64,000 nucleotides of DNA from Dehalococcoidia bacterium (GTDB taxonomy: Bacteria; Chloroflexota; Dehalococcoidia; DSTF01; JACRBR01), in NCBI GenBank assembly GCA_021462855.1, contig JAJTXQ010000034.1, positions 5,001 to 69,000 on the forward strand, given 5' to 3'. Every line of letters begins with the position of its first letter. Within the stretch, counting starts at the first letter, position 1. A program made the translations under genes and the position numbers. Of the stretch, positions 24,116 to 35,002 are shown piece by piece. The notes below the pieces were generated by a model that had not been told where the DNA came from, made no database searches, and worked only from the letters and a program-made list of their open reading frames with translations.

Positions 24116-25813
24116 ATGTCGCGAATCCTCCGCGTCGATATGGCCACCCTCCGTGTATCGGAGGAACCGCTGCCCGCGGCGTATCGCCTGCTCGGCGGCC
24201 GCGCGCTCACATCGCGCATCGTCGCCGACGAGGTCGACGCCGGCGCCGACCCGCTCGGCGCCGAAGCGAAACTCGTGTTCGCGCCGGGGCTGCTCGGCGG
24301 CACCGCCGTCACGACGTCCGGGCGCACGTCGTTCGGCGGCAAGAGCCCGCTGATGAACGGGCTCAAGGAATCGAACGTCGGCGGCGTGCTCGGGCACAAA
24401 CTCTCCAAACTCGGCATCGCCGCGGTCATCGTCGAGGGCGCGCCCGCGGACAGCGCGCTGCGCGTGCTGCATCTCGCGCCAGGCGGCGCGTGGCGCTTCG
24501 ACGACGCGCGCCCGCTGCTCGGCCTCGGCAACTACGACACCGCCGCGCGGCTGCTCGAAGGCGCGAGCAGCAAGACGCGCGCCGTCGTGAGCATCGGGCC
24601 GGCGGGCGAGCATCGCATGGCCGCCGCTTCGATCGCCGTCAACGACCCGGAGGGCCGGCCGACGCGACATGCCGCGCGCGGCGGACTCGGCGCGCTCATG
24701 GCGGCGAAGGGGCTGAAGGCGATCGTCGTCGACGACGGCGGCGCGAAGAACGTCGAGGCCGCCGACCCGGCGGCGCTCCGCGCGGCGATGCTCGCGTTCT
24801 CGCGCGTCGTGCTCGACGACCCGCGCACGTCCAACCTCTCGAAGACGGGCACCGCCGGCGTCATCAAGTTCGTCAACCGCGACAATGTGCACTCGCTGCC
24901 CACGCGCAACCATCGCCTCGGCACGATGCCCACGGCCGACGCCATCGGCGGGCACCACATCGCCGAGCTCGGCGACGAGCGCGGCGGCAAGATGCTGCCG
25001 TGCATGGCCGGCTGCATCATCAAGTGCGCGATCTTGTTCAACGACGCGCGCGGCGAGCACGTCACGACCGCGCTCGAGTTCGAAACGATCGCGCTCCTCG
25101 GGTCGAACCTCGAGATCGATGACGTGGACGCCGTCGCGCAGATGGACCGCCTGTGCGACGACCTCGGCCTCGACACGATCGAGATGGGCAACGCCTTCGG
25201 CGTGGCGATGGAAGCGGGCGTGCTGCCGTGGGGCGACTGGCGCGGCGTCATCCGCCTGCTCGACGAGGACGTGCGCAATGGCACGCCGCGCGGCCGGACG
25301 CTCGGCGCCGGCACCGTGGCGGTCGCGCGCGCGCACGGCATCGACCGCATCCCGGCGGTCAAGGGGCAGGGGCTGCCGGCGTGGGAGCCGCGCACGCTCA
25401 AGGCCATGGGCATCACCTACGCGACGAGCCCGCAGGGCGCCGACCACACCGCCGGCCTCGTCACCGCGCGCGGCGTCACGCCGGAGACGCTGCTGCAGTC
25501 GTCGCGGCACGAGCAGATCGTCATGGCCGCGGTCGACTCCGCCGGCCTCTGCCAGTTCTCCAACCCGATCGAGGCGGACATCGCCCGCATGGTGAGCGCG
25601 CTGCACGGCGTGTCGTGGACCGGCGACGACGTGCTCGCGCTCGGCCGGCGCGTGTTGCTGTGCGAGCGCGACTTCAACCGCCGCGCCGGCTTCGGCCGCG
25701 ACGCCGCCGAACTGCCGCGATTCCTCCGCGACGAGCCGCTGCACACGTCGGACGGCCCGCAGGTGTTCGATATCGACGACGCGCTGATCGACGCGTTCTG
25801 GGATTTCGAGTAG
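24116..25813 (+). CDS. Aldehyde ferredoxin oxidoreductase family (tungstopterin enzyme)
   Basis: A 565-residue AOR-family enzyme, expected to bind W- or Mo-bis-pterin and one [4Fe-4S] and to oxidise an aldehyde to the acid with ferredoxin. The N-terminal domain has SGRTSFGGKSPLMNG. Cluster cysteines are C296, C300 and C304 (CMAGCIIKC, x3 rather than the x2 spacing of Pyrococcus AOR), with the last Cys in VDSAGLCQFS (about residue 480). The pterin-contact segment ERDFNRRAGF lies near the C-terminus. ATG 24116 gives a normal N-terminus (MSRILRVDMATLRV). No small electron-carrier subunit lies beside it. Confidence 0.9.
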   Translation: MSRILRVDMATLRVSEEPLPAAYRLLGGRALTSRIVADEVDAGADPLGAEAKLVFAPGLLGGTAVTTSGRTSFGGKSPLMNGLKESNVGGVLGHKLSKLGIAAVIVEGAPADSALRVLHLAPGGAWRFDDARPLLGLGNYDTAARLLEGASSKTRAVVSIGPAGEHRMAAASIAVNDPEGRPTRHAARGGLGALMAAKGLKAIVVDDGGAKNVEAADPAALRAAMLAFSRVVLDDPRTSNLSKTGTAGVIKFVNRDNVHSLPTRNHRLGTMPTADAIGGHHIAELGDERGGKMLPCMAGCIIKCAILFNDARGEHVTTALEFETIALLGSNLEIDDVDAVAQMDRLCDDLGLDTIEMGNAFGVAMEAGVLPWGDWRGVIRLLDEDVRNGTPRGRTLGAGTVAVARAHGIDRIPAVKGQGLPAWEPRTLKAMGITYATSPQGADHTAGLVTARGVTPETLLQSSRHEQIVMAAVDSAGLCQFSNPIEADIARMVSALHGVSWTGDDVLALGRRVLLCERDFNRRAGFGRDAAELPRFLRDEPLHTSDGPQVFDIDDALIDAFWDFE

Positions 25814-25844
25814 CGCGCGCCGCGCGAACGCGTACAATCCCCGC

Positions 25845-26330
25845 ATGCCTTCCGGAGCGGCATCCGCCGAGATCGCCGAGTATCGCGCCTCCGTCGCCGG
25901 GCGCATGCGCCTGCTCGTCGAAGCCGTGCGCAATGTCGACCGCGAGACGCTCAACGCCCGGCCCTACGAAGGCGCGAACAGCCCGTTCGCGCTCGCCGAG
26001 CACGCCGCCGGCAACGCGCGCGCGTGGATCCTCGGCATCGCCTGCGGTTACGGCATCGTGCGGGACCGGCCGGGCGAGTTCGCGGCATCGGGTGACGCCG
26101 CCACGCTCGTCGCCGTGCTCGAGCACATCGCCGAGGAGGTCGACCGCGCGCTGGCGGCGATCGACCCCGGCCGCCTCGACGCGCGCCTGATCCCCGACAA
26201 GGTGCTCTGGGGCGAGGGCGAGCCCCACGCGATCACCGTGCGACGGGCCATCGTGCAGGTGATCGAGCACGCCTCGCTGCACCTGGGGCACCTGCACACC
26301 ACGCTGGAGTGGCTGCGCGCCCGCCGCTAG
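25845..26330 (+). CDS. DinB-family four-helix protein
   Basis: A 161-residue DinB/YfiT-fold protein. His residues in the expected places (AEHAAGNARAW and IEHASLHLGHLHT) would bind one metal ion. DinB-like enzymes act in thiol transfer or in stress responses; the substrate here is unknown. TACAAT (25833-25838) lies exactly 6 bases before the ATG, so the transcript would start at the A of ATG (leaderless), and there is no ribosome site. Confidence 0.82.
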   Translation: MPSGAASAEIAEYRASVAGRMRLLVEAVRNVDRETLNARPYEGANSPFALAEHAAGNARAWILGIACGYGIVRDRPGEFAASGDAATLVAVLEHIAEEVDRALAAIDPGRLDARLIPDKVLWGEGEPHAITVRRAIVQVIEHASLHLGHLHTTLEWLRARR

Positions 26331-26450
26331 CGACGTTTGCGGCGGGGAGCGGCGTCTCCTATCATGCAGGGCCGATCGAAGCAGCACGGACGATGCCCCA
26401 CGCGCCGAAGCTGGCCGCGCCGGGCATCCTCGTGACAGGGGACAAACGTC

Positions 26451-26651
26451 ATGCCGAAGATGAAGACGCACAAGGGCGCCGCCCGCCGGATCAAGGTCAC
26501 CGGCACCGGCAAGTTCACGTCGCGGAAGGGCAGCATCAGCCACCGCAAGACGCGGAAGTCGCCGCAGGCCGTGCACGCGGGCGATGAGATGTTCGTCGTG
26601 GCGCGCCCCAACCAGCGCATGCTGAAGAAGCTGCTGCCCTACCACCGCTAG
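26451..26651 (+). CDS. rpmI: Ribosomal protein bL35
   Basis: A 66-residue bL35 of the large subunit. It starts MPKMKTHKGAARRIKVTGTG and ends NQRMLKKLLPYHR, fully typical. The ribosome site is AGGGGA, 8 bases before ATG. It is followed by rplT after 15 bases. Unusually, infC is not upstream; a DinB gene and a 120-base leader (26331-26450) with a TATCAT hexamer precede it. Confidence 0.97.
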   Translation: MPKMKTHKGAARRIKVTGTGKFTSRKGSISHRKTRKSPQAVHAGDEMFVVARPNQRMLKKLLPYHR

Positions 26652-26666
26652 GCCGACGGAGGAACC

Positions 26667-27023
26667 ATGGCTCGCGTGAAGCGCGGCGTCACCGCCCGCG
26701 CACGACACAAGAAGATCCTCGACATGGCGAAGGGCCACAAGGGCCAGCGCCACAGCGTCTTCCGCCGCGCCAACGAATCGGTGCTGCACGCGCTCGACTA
26801 CGCCTACCGGCACCGCCGCGAGCGCAAGGGCGACTTCCGCAAGCTGTGGATCGCGCGCATCAACGCCGCCGCGCGCCTCAATGGCACGACCTACAGCCAG
26901 CTCATCGACGGCCTGAACAAGGCCGGCATCGCCATCGACCGCAAGGTGCTCGCCGACCTCGCCGTGCGCGAGCCCGCGGCGTTCACCGCCATCGCGAAGC
27001 AGGCGGACGCCGCCCGCGCCTGA
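26667..27023 (+). CDS. rplT: Ribosomal protein bL20
   Basis: A 118-residue bL20, which binds 23S rRNA early in 50S assembly. The N-terminal basic helix [20 protein letters not shown] and [20 protein letters not shown] are diagnostic. GGAGG lies just before the ATG. In many bacteria L20 represses its own operon; no leader structure can be shown here. A clear terminator follows at 27052. Confidence 0.97.
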   Translation: MARVKRGVTARARHKKILDMAKGHKGQRHSVFRRANESVLHALDYAYRHRRERKGDFRKLWIARINAAARLNGTTYSQLIDGLNKAGIAIDRKVLADLAVREPAAFTAIAKQADAARA

Positions 27024-27051
27024 CCCGGCCACGCGCGGTCACCGCATCCGG

Positions 27052-27071
27052 GGGCGCCGAAGGCGCCCTTT
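27052..27071 (+). terminator. Intrinsic terminator after rplT
   Basis: A perfect 7-bp stem (27052-27058 with 27062-27068) with a GAA loop, then TTT. It separates rplT from the methyltransferase, which begins 18 bases later and so needs its own promoter. Confidence 0.75.
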
Positions 27072-27088
27072 CCCGTACCCTGCGCGTC

Positions 27089-27760
27089 ATGACCGTGACC
27101 GAAGTCACCGGCAAGGCGGTGCGCGCCACCGACCGCGCGGCGATCGACGCGCGTATCGCTGCGTGCGGCGCGGAGCGCGTCGTCGTCGACCTCGGCGCGG
27201 GCGACGGGTTGTGGGCGTACCGCAGCGCCCGCGCCGACGCGCAAGCGTTCGTGATCGCCATCGACCCGGTGGCCGAGAACCTGGCCGAGGCGTCGGCGAA
27301 GGCGGCGAAGAAGCCGGAACGCGGCGGCGCGCCGAACGCGATGTTCGTCGTCGCGGCGGTGGAGTCGCTGCCCGGCGACCTTGCCGCGGTCGCCGACGAA
27401 CTCCGCGTGACGCTGCCGTGGGGGAGCCTGATGCGCGGCATCATCCTCGGCGACGCGGCAGCGCTCGCGGGCATCGCCGGGCTCCTCCGCCCGGGCGCGA
27501 CGTGCCGCATCGTGCTGAACACGCGCATCTTCGATGACCCGGTGCCGATCGACGCGCGCGACCTGCCCGAAGTCACGCCCGGCTACGTCGAGGAAACCCT
27601 CGTCACCCGCTTCGCCGCCGCCGGCCTCGATATCACCGCCACCCGCTTCCTCGACGCCGGCGAGGTCGCCGCCATCGGCACGACGTGGGCGAAGCGCCTG
27701 TCGCATCGCAGACCGCCACGCTCGGTGCTGATCGAAGCGCGGCGCACGGCCACCCCCTGA
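27089..27760 (+). CDS. KamB/NpmA-like 16S rRNA (adenine-1408-N1) methyltransferase homologue
   Basis: A 223-residue Rossmann methyltransferase. SAM motif I is DLGAGDG (residues 34-40) and the acidic motif is [13 protein letters not shown]. The stretch [17 protein letters not shown] and the LPWGSLMRG loop (W111), plus TTWAKRL (W200), are the hallmarks of the KamB/NpmA family, which methylates A1408 and gives resistance to kanamycin and apramycin. W111 and W200 correspond to the two tryptophans that hold the flipped base in NpmA. TACCCT lies 7 bases before the ATG, so expression would be nearly leaderless. G+C matches the neighbours, so it looks resident rather than newly acquired. Actual resistance is inferred. 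Confidence 0.82.
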   Translation: MTVTEVTGKAVRATDRAAIDARIAACGAERVVVDLGAGDGLWAYRSARADAQAFVIAIDPVAENLAEASAKAAKKPERGGAPNAMFVVAAVESLPGDLAAVADELRVTLPWGSLMRGIILGDAAALAGIAGLLRPGATCRIVLNTRIFDDPVPIDARDLPEVTPGYVEETLVTRFAAAGLDITATRFLDAGEVAAIGTTWAKRLSHRRPPRSVLIEARRTATP

Positions 27761-27859
27761 CACGATCCGTCAGGAGACACCGCGAACAGGCGTGCTAGAA
27801 TGAGCGCACGGGAGCGCGCCTCCCGCCTCACTTTCGCCGGTCCAGGAGCCCGAACGCAC

Positions 27860-30876
<3,017 letters not shown>

Positions 30877-30880
<4 letters not shown>

Positions 30881-31398
30881 CCGCGCCACGCGCGCTCGCC
30901 CGCCGCGAACTGATCGAGACGACGCACGCGTCCCGCGCCGCGTTCGACGCGCTCCTCGACCGCATGACGCCCGCCCGGCTCAGCGACGGGTCGCTCGACG
31001 GCGGTCGCAGCGCGAAAGACGTGATCGCGCACGTCACGCTGTGGGAGCGGTTCCTCCGCGTGGCGATCGAGACATCGCTGCGCGGCGAGACGCCGGATTG
31101 GCCCGAGCCCGGCTCGACGATCGCCGACCTCGACAAGATCAACGAGCGCGAGTTCCTCGCCAGCCGCGGCCTCCCGCTCGAAGACATCCGCCGCGATGCC
31201 GCGGACTCCTTCGCCGCCACCATGCGCGTCATCGAGTCGCTGACCGAGGAGCAGGTGAGCGACCCGCGCGCCTTCGCCTGGATCGCCGACCGCGGCTTCC
31301 CGCTGTCGGTGATGGTCCGCGCCAACATGGACGAGCACTACGACGAGCACACGGAGCAAATCACCGCGTGGCTCGCGCAACGCCAGGCACCCACGTGA
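30877..31398 (+). CDS. DinB-like/ClbS-type four-helix protein
   Basis: A 173-residue DinB-superfamily protein related to mycothiol-dependent isomerase N-domains and ClbS/DfsB. It begins [20 protein letters not shown] and contains [16 protein letters not shown] (His of the metal site) and [11 protein letters not shown] (second and third His). The role is unknown. It is linked to uvrA by ATGA and to the next HAD gene by GTGA, so it is translated as part of a uvrA operon. Confidence 0.78.
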
Positions 31399-32111
31399 AC
31401 GGCGTCCCCGCCGCGATCCTCTTTGACATGGACGGCACCATCCTCGACTGGCAGTCGGGCATGGACGAGTCGTGGCTCGCATCGTGCGAGAAGCACGCGC
31501 CCGCGGGCATCGCGCCGGGCGGCGTACTCGCGGCGATCCAGTCGCGCCGCACATGGTTCTGGGAGGACGCGGCGCGCGCGCTCCGCGGCCGCATGGACCT
31601 CGACGGCGCGAGCCGGGAGATCGTCCGCCACGCGTTCGCCGACCTCGGCCTGCTCGACCACGACATTGCCCACCGCATCGCGGACGACTACCGGGCCGCG
31701 CGGGCGCGCACCATCGCGCCGTACCCGGGCGCCATCGACACGCTGGAGGCGGTCCGCGCGCGGGGCATCCCCATGGCCCTCATCACGAACGGCGAGGCGC
31801 GCAGCCAGCGGCGCAGCATCGAACGGCACGCGCTCGACGGCTACTTCGACTGCATCGTCATCGAGGGCGAGTTCGGCGCCGGCAAGCCCGACGAGCGCGT
31901 CTTCCGCCACGCGCTCGCCACGCTCACGTGCGACCCGGCGCGCGCGTGGATGGTCGGCGACAGCCTCGAAGCCGACATCGAGGGCGCGGACGCGCTCGGC
32001 GTGCACACCGTCTGGGTCGACGCCGCCGGCCACGGCCTGCCCGCCAGCGCGCGCGTGACGCCGGGCCGTATCATCACGACGATCGCCGGCCTGCTCGACG
32101 GGCTGGAGTAG
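31395..32111 (+). CDS. HAD-superfamily hydrolase (phosphoglycolate phosphatase-like)
   Basis: A 238-residue HAD hydrolase with a type-I cap. Motif I is ILFDMDGTI, motif II ALITNGEA, motif III with Lys in GAGKPDERVF and motif IV MVGDSLEADIEGA. The architecture fits Gph/YjjG-type enzymes that clear phosphorylated small molecules or damaged nucleotides; specificity is open. The start is GTG 31395, overlapping the preceding TGA. Confidence 0.88.
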   Translation: MNGVPAAILFDMDGTILDWQSGMDESWLASCEKHAPAGIAPGGVLAAIQSRRTWFWEDAARALRGRMDLDGASREIVRHAFADLGLLDHDIAHRIADDYRAARARTIAPYPGAIDTLEAVRARGIPMALITNGEARSQRRSIERHALDGYFDCIVIEGEFGAGKPDERVFRHALATLTCDPARAWMVGDSLEADIEGADALGVHTVWVDAAGHGLPASARVTPGRIITTIAGLLDGLE

Positions 32112-32167
32112 GTGCAGGCCCCCGCCCCGCGGGTGAACCCGCCCGCGCGCCTGCCGATACTCCAGAC

Positions 32168-32542
32168 ATGGGGCAGCTACTGAAGACCTCGGACTACTTC
32201 TCGCAGCGCGTGCTCGATGAAATCGCGCGCGCAAAGCGCAGCGGCACCGAGTTCAGCATCGTCATCTTCAAGAGCCAGCCGGGCGAAGACGAGCTGCCCG
32301 AAGTGGCCTGCGTCCGCGGGTTGCCTTCGATCCTCACCGGCGTGCGCGACACCGACTCCGTGTGCCGCATCGGCAACGACACGATCGCCGTCCTGCTGAT
32401 CGATGCCAACGGCCAGGGCTCGCGGACGGCCGCCGTCCGCCTCATCGAGCGGATGGGCGACGCCGCCGGCCGCTGGTCCGTCAAGGTGCTCGAGTTCCCC
32501 GACCGCGAGTCGGTGCTCGTCGACCTCGGACTCACCGCCTGA
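32168..32542 (+). CDS. Short GGDEF-like domain protein lacking the active-site motif
   Basis: A 124-residue protein whose pattern (FSIVIFKSQ, then SILTGVRDTDSVCRIGNDTI, then AVLLIDANGQGSRTAAVRLIERM) fits a shortened diguanylate cyclase/GGDEF-fold domain. The metal- and GTP-binding GGDEF loop is replaced by RIGNDT, so it should not make c-di-GMP. A regulatory or binding role is more likely. GATACT (32156-32161) is exactly 6 bases before the ATG, predicting a leaderless mRNA. Confidence 0.6.
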   Translation: MGQLLKTSDYFSQRVLDEIARAKRSGTEFSIVIFKSQPGEDELPEVACVRGLPSILTGVRDTDSVCRIGNDTIAVLLIDANGQGSRTAAVRLIERMGDAAGRWSVKVLEFPDRESVLVDLGLTA

Positions 32543-32584
32543 GCGGCGGCCCCCCGATTTCCTGGAGTGTTTGGGCGTAGCGCC

Positions 32585-34042
32585 TCAGGCGGCGCGGCGC
32601 AGCTCGATGCTTTCCGGCTTCGGCGCGCGCTCTCCCAGGTACAGCAGGAGCGCCCAGTCGACCGCAGCGCGCGTCAGCCTTGGCGTCTCGCGGTAGTACG
32701 CCGCTGCGTCGACCACCGTCTGCACCAGGTCGCGCGCATAACAGGATCGCGGCTCGACGTCCGGCAGTGAGTACAACCGCTGGATCAAGTACTCCAGCGC
32801 GTCACGATCGGCCCCGAGGCCGACCGCGCGGCACGCACGCACCGTGATCTCGCGGAACTCCGCCGCGGTCGGGCTCGTAACCGGGATCTTGTACGGGATG
32901 CGGCGGAGGTACGCTTCGTCCATCAGGTCGTTGAGCACCAGGTTCGTCGAGAACATCAGCGTCACGTCGAGCGGCAGCGTGATCGCTTCGCTCGAGCGCA
33001 GCGCGAACGTGTCGCAGCCGTTCTCCATCAGCTGGATCCAGCGGTTCAGGATCAGCTGAAGCGACGAGCGCTGCCTTCCCAGGTCATCGATGACGAGGAT
33101 GCCGCCCTGGCACCGCACCGACATCGGCGCGACGTGCACGTTGCGCACCGTGTCGTACGAGAGCTCCAGCGCGTCGGCGCTCAGCTCGCCGCCCGCGACC
33201 GCGACCGGACGTTGCACCTCGCGCCAGCGCCGGTCGACATCCGCGTGCGCGATCGCCTCGTTCTCCACCGGCACGTGGTGGTGCGCGTCGAACAGCTCGA
33301 TGATCTGCCCTTGCCCGTAGAGCGCCGTCGGCACGACGACCGTCCCGCGGATCGCGTTCGCCACCGACACGACGATATCCGTCTTCCCCGTGCCCGATGG
33401 TCCGTACACCATCAGCGGCCGCCCGGACGCGTACGCCTGTCCGACGGCATCGACCGTCGTCTCCGGCAGCACGAGATGTGACAACGCCGCGCGCACCTGC
33501 TCCGGCGAAGGGCGCACGCGCGCCGCCGCCTGCTCCTTGACGACGCGCGCGTACTGGTCGATCGGCACGGGGGCCGCGCCCAGGTACGCGCAGCGCCGGA
33601 TCGCGTCATCGCCCTCGGTCTTCCCGGCGTCGGAGAGGCCAAAGCGGAAGTGCGCACGCAAGGGGGAGTCGGCGGACTGCACCGTCACCAGCTTGCGCCG
33701 CACCAGCCCGTCGACCACTTCTTCGGCGAGCTGCTGATGCACCGCGAGCACCCGCACCAGGTCCGCCAGCTGTGGGCGATCGCGCGAGCGCAGGATCTTG
33801 AGGACCAGCTCCTCGAGGACGCCGAGCGGCAGCCCCGATTCGGCGACCGTGCGCGGCGCCGGGTCGATGTACTTCCACGGCCCCTCATCGGCGACGTGGA
33901 GGCCGTTCTGGCCGTGCGGACGCCCCAGCGGCCCATCGTGAGCGGAGATCACCATGCGTGCGACCACTTCCCGAACCGGCGTGCGGCACACTGCAGCATG
34001 CGCTGTAGACATGTTCGGCAACGTACTATCCCGACTTTGCAT
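32585..34042 (-). CDS. AAA+ ATPase of unknown partner
   Basis: A 485-residue protein. The N-terminal 150 residues form a winged-helix-like region (VLEELVLKILRSRDRPQLA). The AAA+ module follows, with Walker A YGPSGTGKTDIV, Walker B GGILVIDDLGRQ and sensor segment MFSTNLVLNDLMDEAYLRR. Similar proteins occur near pilus or type II secretion loci in Chloroflexota, Cyanobacteria and Deltaproteobacteria, but no pilus gene is nearby. Internal ATGs at 34012 and 33955 are possible starts; the first 20 residues look poorly conserved. It lies downstream of tRNA-Leu on the same strand. Confidence 0.75.
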   Translation of the reverse strand: MQSRDSTLPNMSTAHAAVCRTPVREVVARMVISAHDGPLGRPHGQNGLHVADEGPWKYIDPAPRTVAESGLPLGVLEELVLKILRSRDRPQLADLVRVLAVHQQLAEEVVDGLVRRKLVTVQSADSPLRAHFRFGLSDAGKTEGDDAIRRCAYLGAAPVPIDQYARVVKEQAAARVRPSPEQVRAALSHLVLPETTVDAVGQAYASGRPLMVYGPSGTGKTDIVVSVANAIRGTVVVPTALYGQGQIIELFDAHHHVPVENEAIAHADVDRRWREVQRPVAVAGGELSADALELSYDTVRNVHVAPMSVRCQGGILVIDDLGRQRSSLQLILNRWIQLMENGCDTFALRSSEAITLPLDVTLMFSTNLVLNDLMDEAYLRRIPYKIPVTSPTAAEFREITVRACRAVGLGADRDALEYLIQRLYSLPDVEPRSCYARDLVQTVVDAAAYYRETPRLTRAAVDWALLLYLGERAPKPESIELRRAA

Positions 34043-34076
34043 GCGAACACATGTGCTGAAGCGGAGCGGGCGCGGT

Positions 34077-34163
34077 TGGTGCCGGGGGTGGGGCTCGAAC
34101 CCACAAACCCTTGCGGGCGGCGGATTTTAAGTCCGCTGCGTATGCCAGTTTCGCCACCCCGGC
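34077..34163 (-). tRNA. tRNA-Leu (anticodon UAA), CCA encoded
   Basis: Acceptor GCCGGGG (34163-34157) pairs with CCCCGGC (34087-34081). The discriminator is A (34080) and CCA is encoded (34079-34077). The anticodon stem GCGGA/TCCGC closes the loop CTTAAAA, giving anticodon TAA. The long variable arm and the GGTTCGAGC T-arm fit a class II leucine tRNA. Confidence 0.96.
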
Positions 34164-34587
34164 ACGCATCCCAAGCGTAGTCGCACCGAAGGCGCGCCGC
34201 CAACCGGCAGAGCGCGCGCGACCCCTGGGAGGCGGCCACGGCTCACAGCCGACTGCTTGACGGAGGGGCGCCGCACCGTGTCAAGCCCGGTTGACATGGC
34301 ACGGGATGCGGCGGATGTGTTCGTTGCCCAGACGGCTCCGTAAGTCACTTGCGATGGACCGAGGATGGCTCCGAGCGGGATGTCCCGCGGATGGAAAGGC
34401 AGGCGGCCGGAGGGGCCAACGGTTCGTTTGACGTAACACGCTTCTCGAATGCGGCGACCCTTCGCGTCCTGTGCGTGCGCGGCGCGGGAAACGGCACAAG
34501 CGTGATTCCCTGAGCGCAACGCGGCATCGGCTTGGCCGGAGGCCCGTGCCCGTTTACGCGCACGCACGCGTTGCGTAGCATGGTGCC
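34164..34587. other. 424-bp region without a gene
   Basis: I find no credible coding frame. A 7-bp perfect inverted repeat (GCTTGAC at 34255-34261 and GTCAAGC at 34280-34286, 18 bases apart) lies about 100 bp before tRNA-Leu, and a TTGACA at 34291-34296 follows with no good -10. The right end holds the -10 element of the 34588 gene. Confidence 0.5.
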
Positions 34588-34932
34588 ATGCCGGCCGTGG
34601 CCCTCGTCGTATCCGACATCATGTTCCAGGTGCGCATCGTCGATGCCCTGCGCGCGCTCGGCGCCGACGTGCGGCTCGACGCCGGCGGCGCCACGCGCAA
34701 GCCGCGCCCGCACGCCGTCGTCGTCGACTTGCAGGAGCCAGGCGTCGACGTCGTCGAGCTGATCGCCGACGCGCACCTCTCCGGCGTCCGCGTGCTCGCC
34801 TTCGGGCGGCACACCGACGCCGCCGCTCTGCGCGCCGCCCGCGAAGCCGGCGCCGATGCCGTCGTGCCGCGCTCGCAGCTCGTCGACGAAATGCGCGATC
34901 TGCTCAACGCGCTGCTCGCGCCGCGCGCCTGA
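34588..34932 (+). CDS. Receiver-like (CheY fold) protein, degenerate
   Basis: A 114-residue protein with the CheY/receiver fold pattern: MPAVALVVSDIMFQVRIVDA (beta1-alpha1), HAVVVDLQEPGVD (beta3, with D47 in the phosphorylation position), VRVLAFGRHTD (beta4) and AGADAVVPRSQLVD (beta5, where the invariant Lys is replaced by Arg). The acidic pair near beta1 is incomplete, so phosphorylation is doubtful. There is no output domain. TAGCAT (34576-34581) is exactly 6 bases before the ATG (leaderless). Confidence 0.65.
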   Translation: MPAVALVVSDIMFQVRIVDALRALGADVRLDAGGATRKPRPHAVVVDLQEPGVDVVELIADAHLSGVRVLAFGRHTDAAALRAAREAGADAVVPRSQLVDEMRDLLNALLAPRA

Positions 34933-35002
34933 CGCGCGCCACCCTACCGGCTCCACCGCCGCGGACGGTATCATGCGTGCAGCGGCCAGCCGCGTCCTGC
35001 CT

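Noticed and set aside
24098-25954. A 618-codon open frame antisense to the aldehyde oxidoreductase
   Set aside because: Composition artefact; no recognisable motif and the sense gene is well supported.
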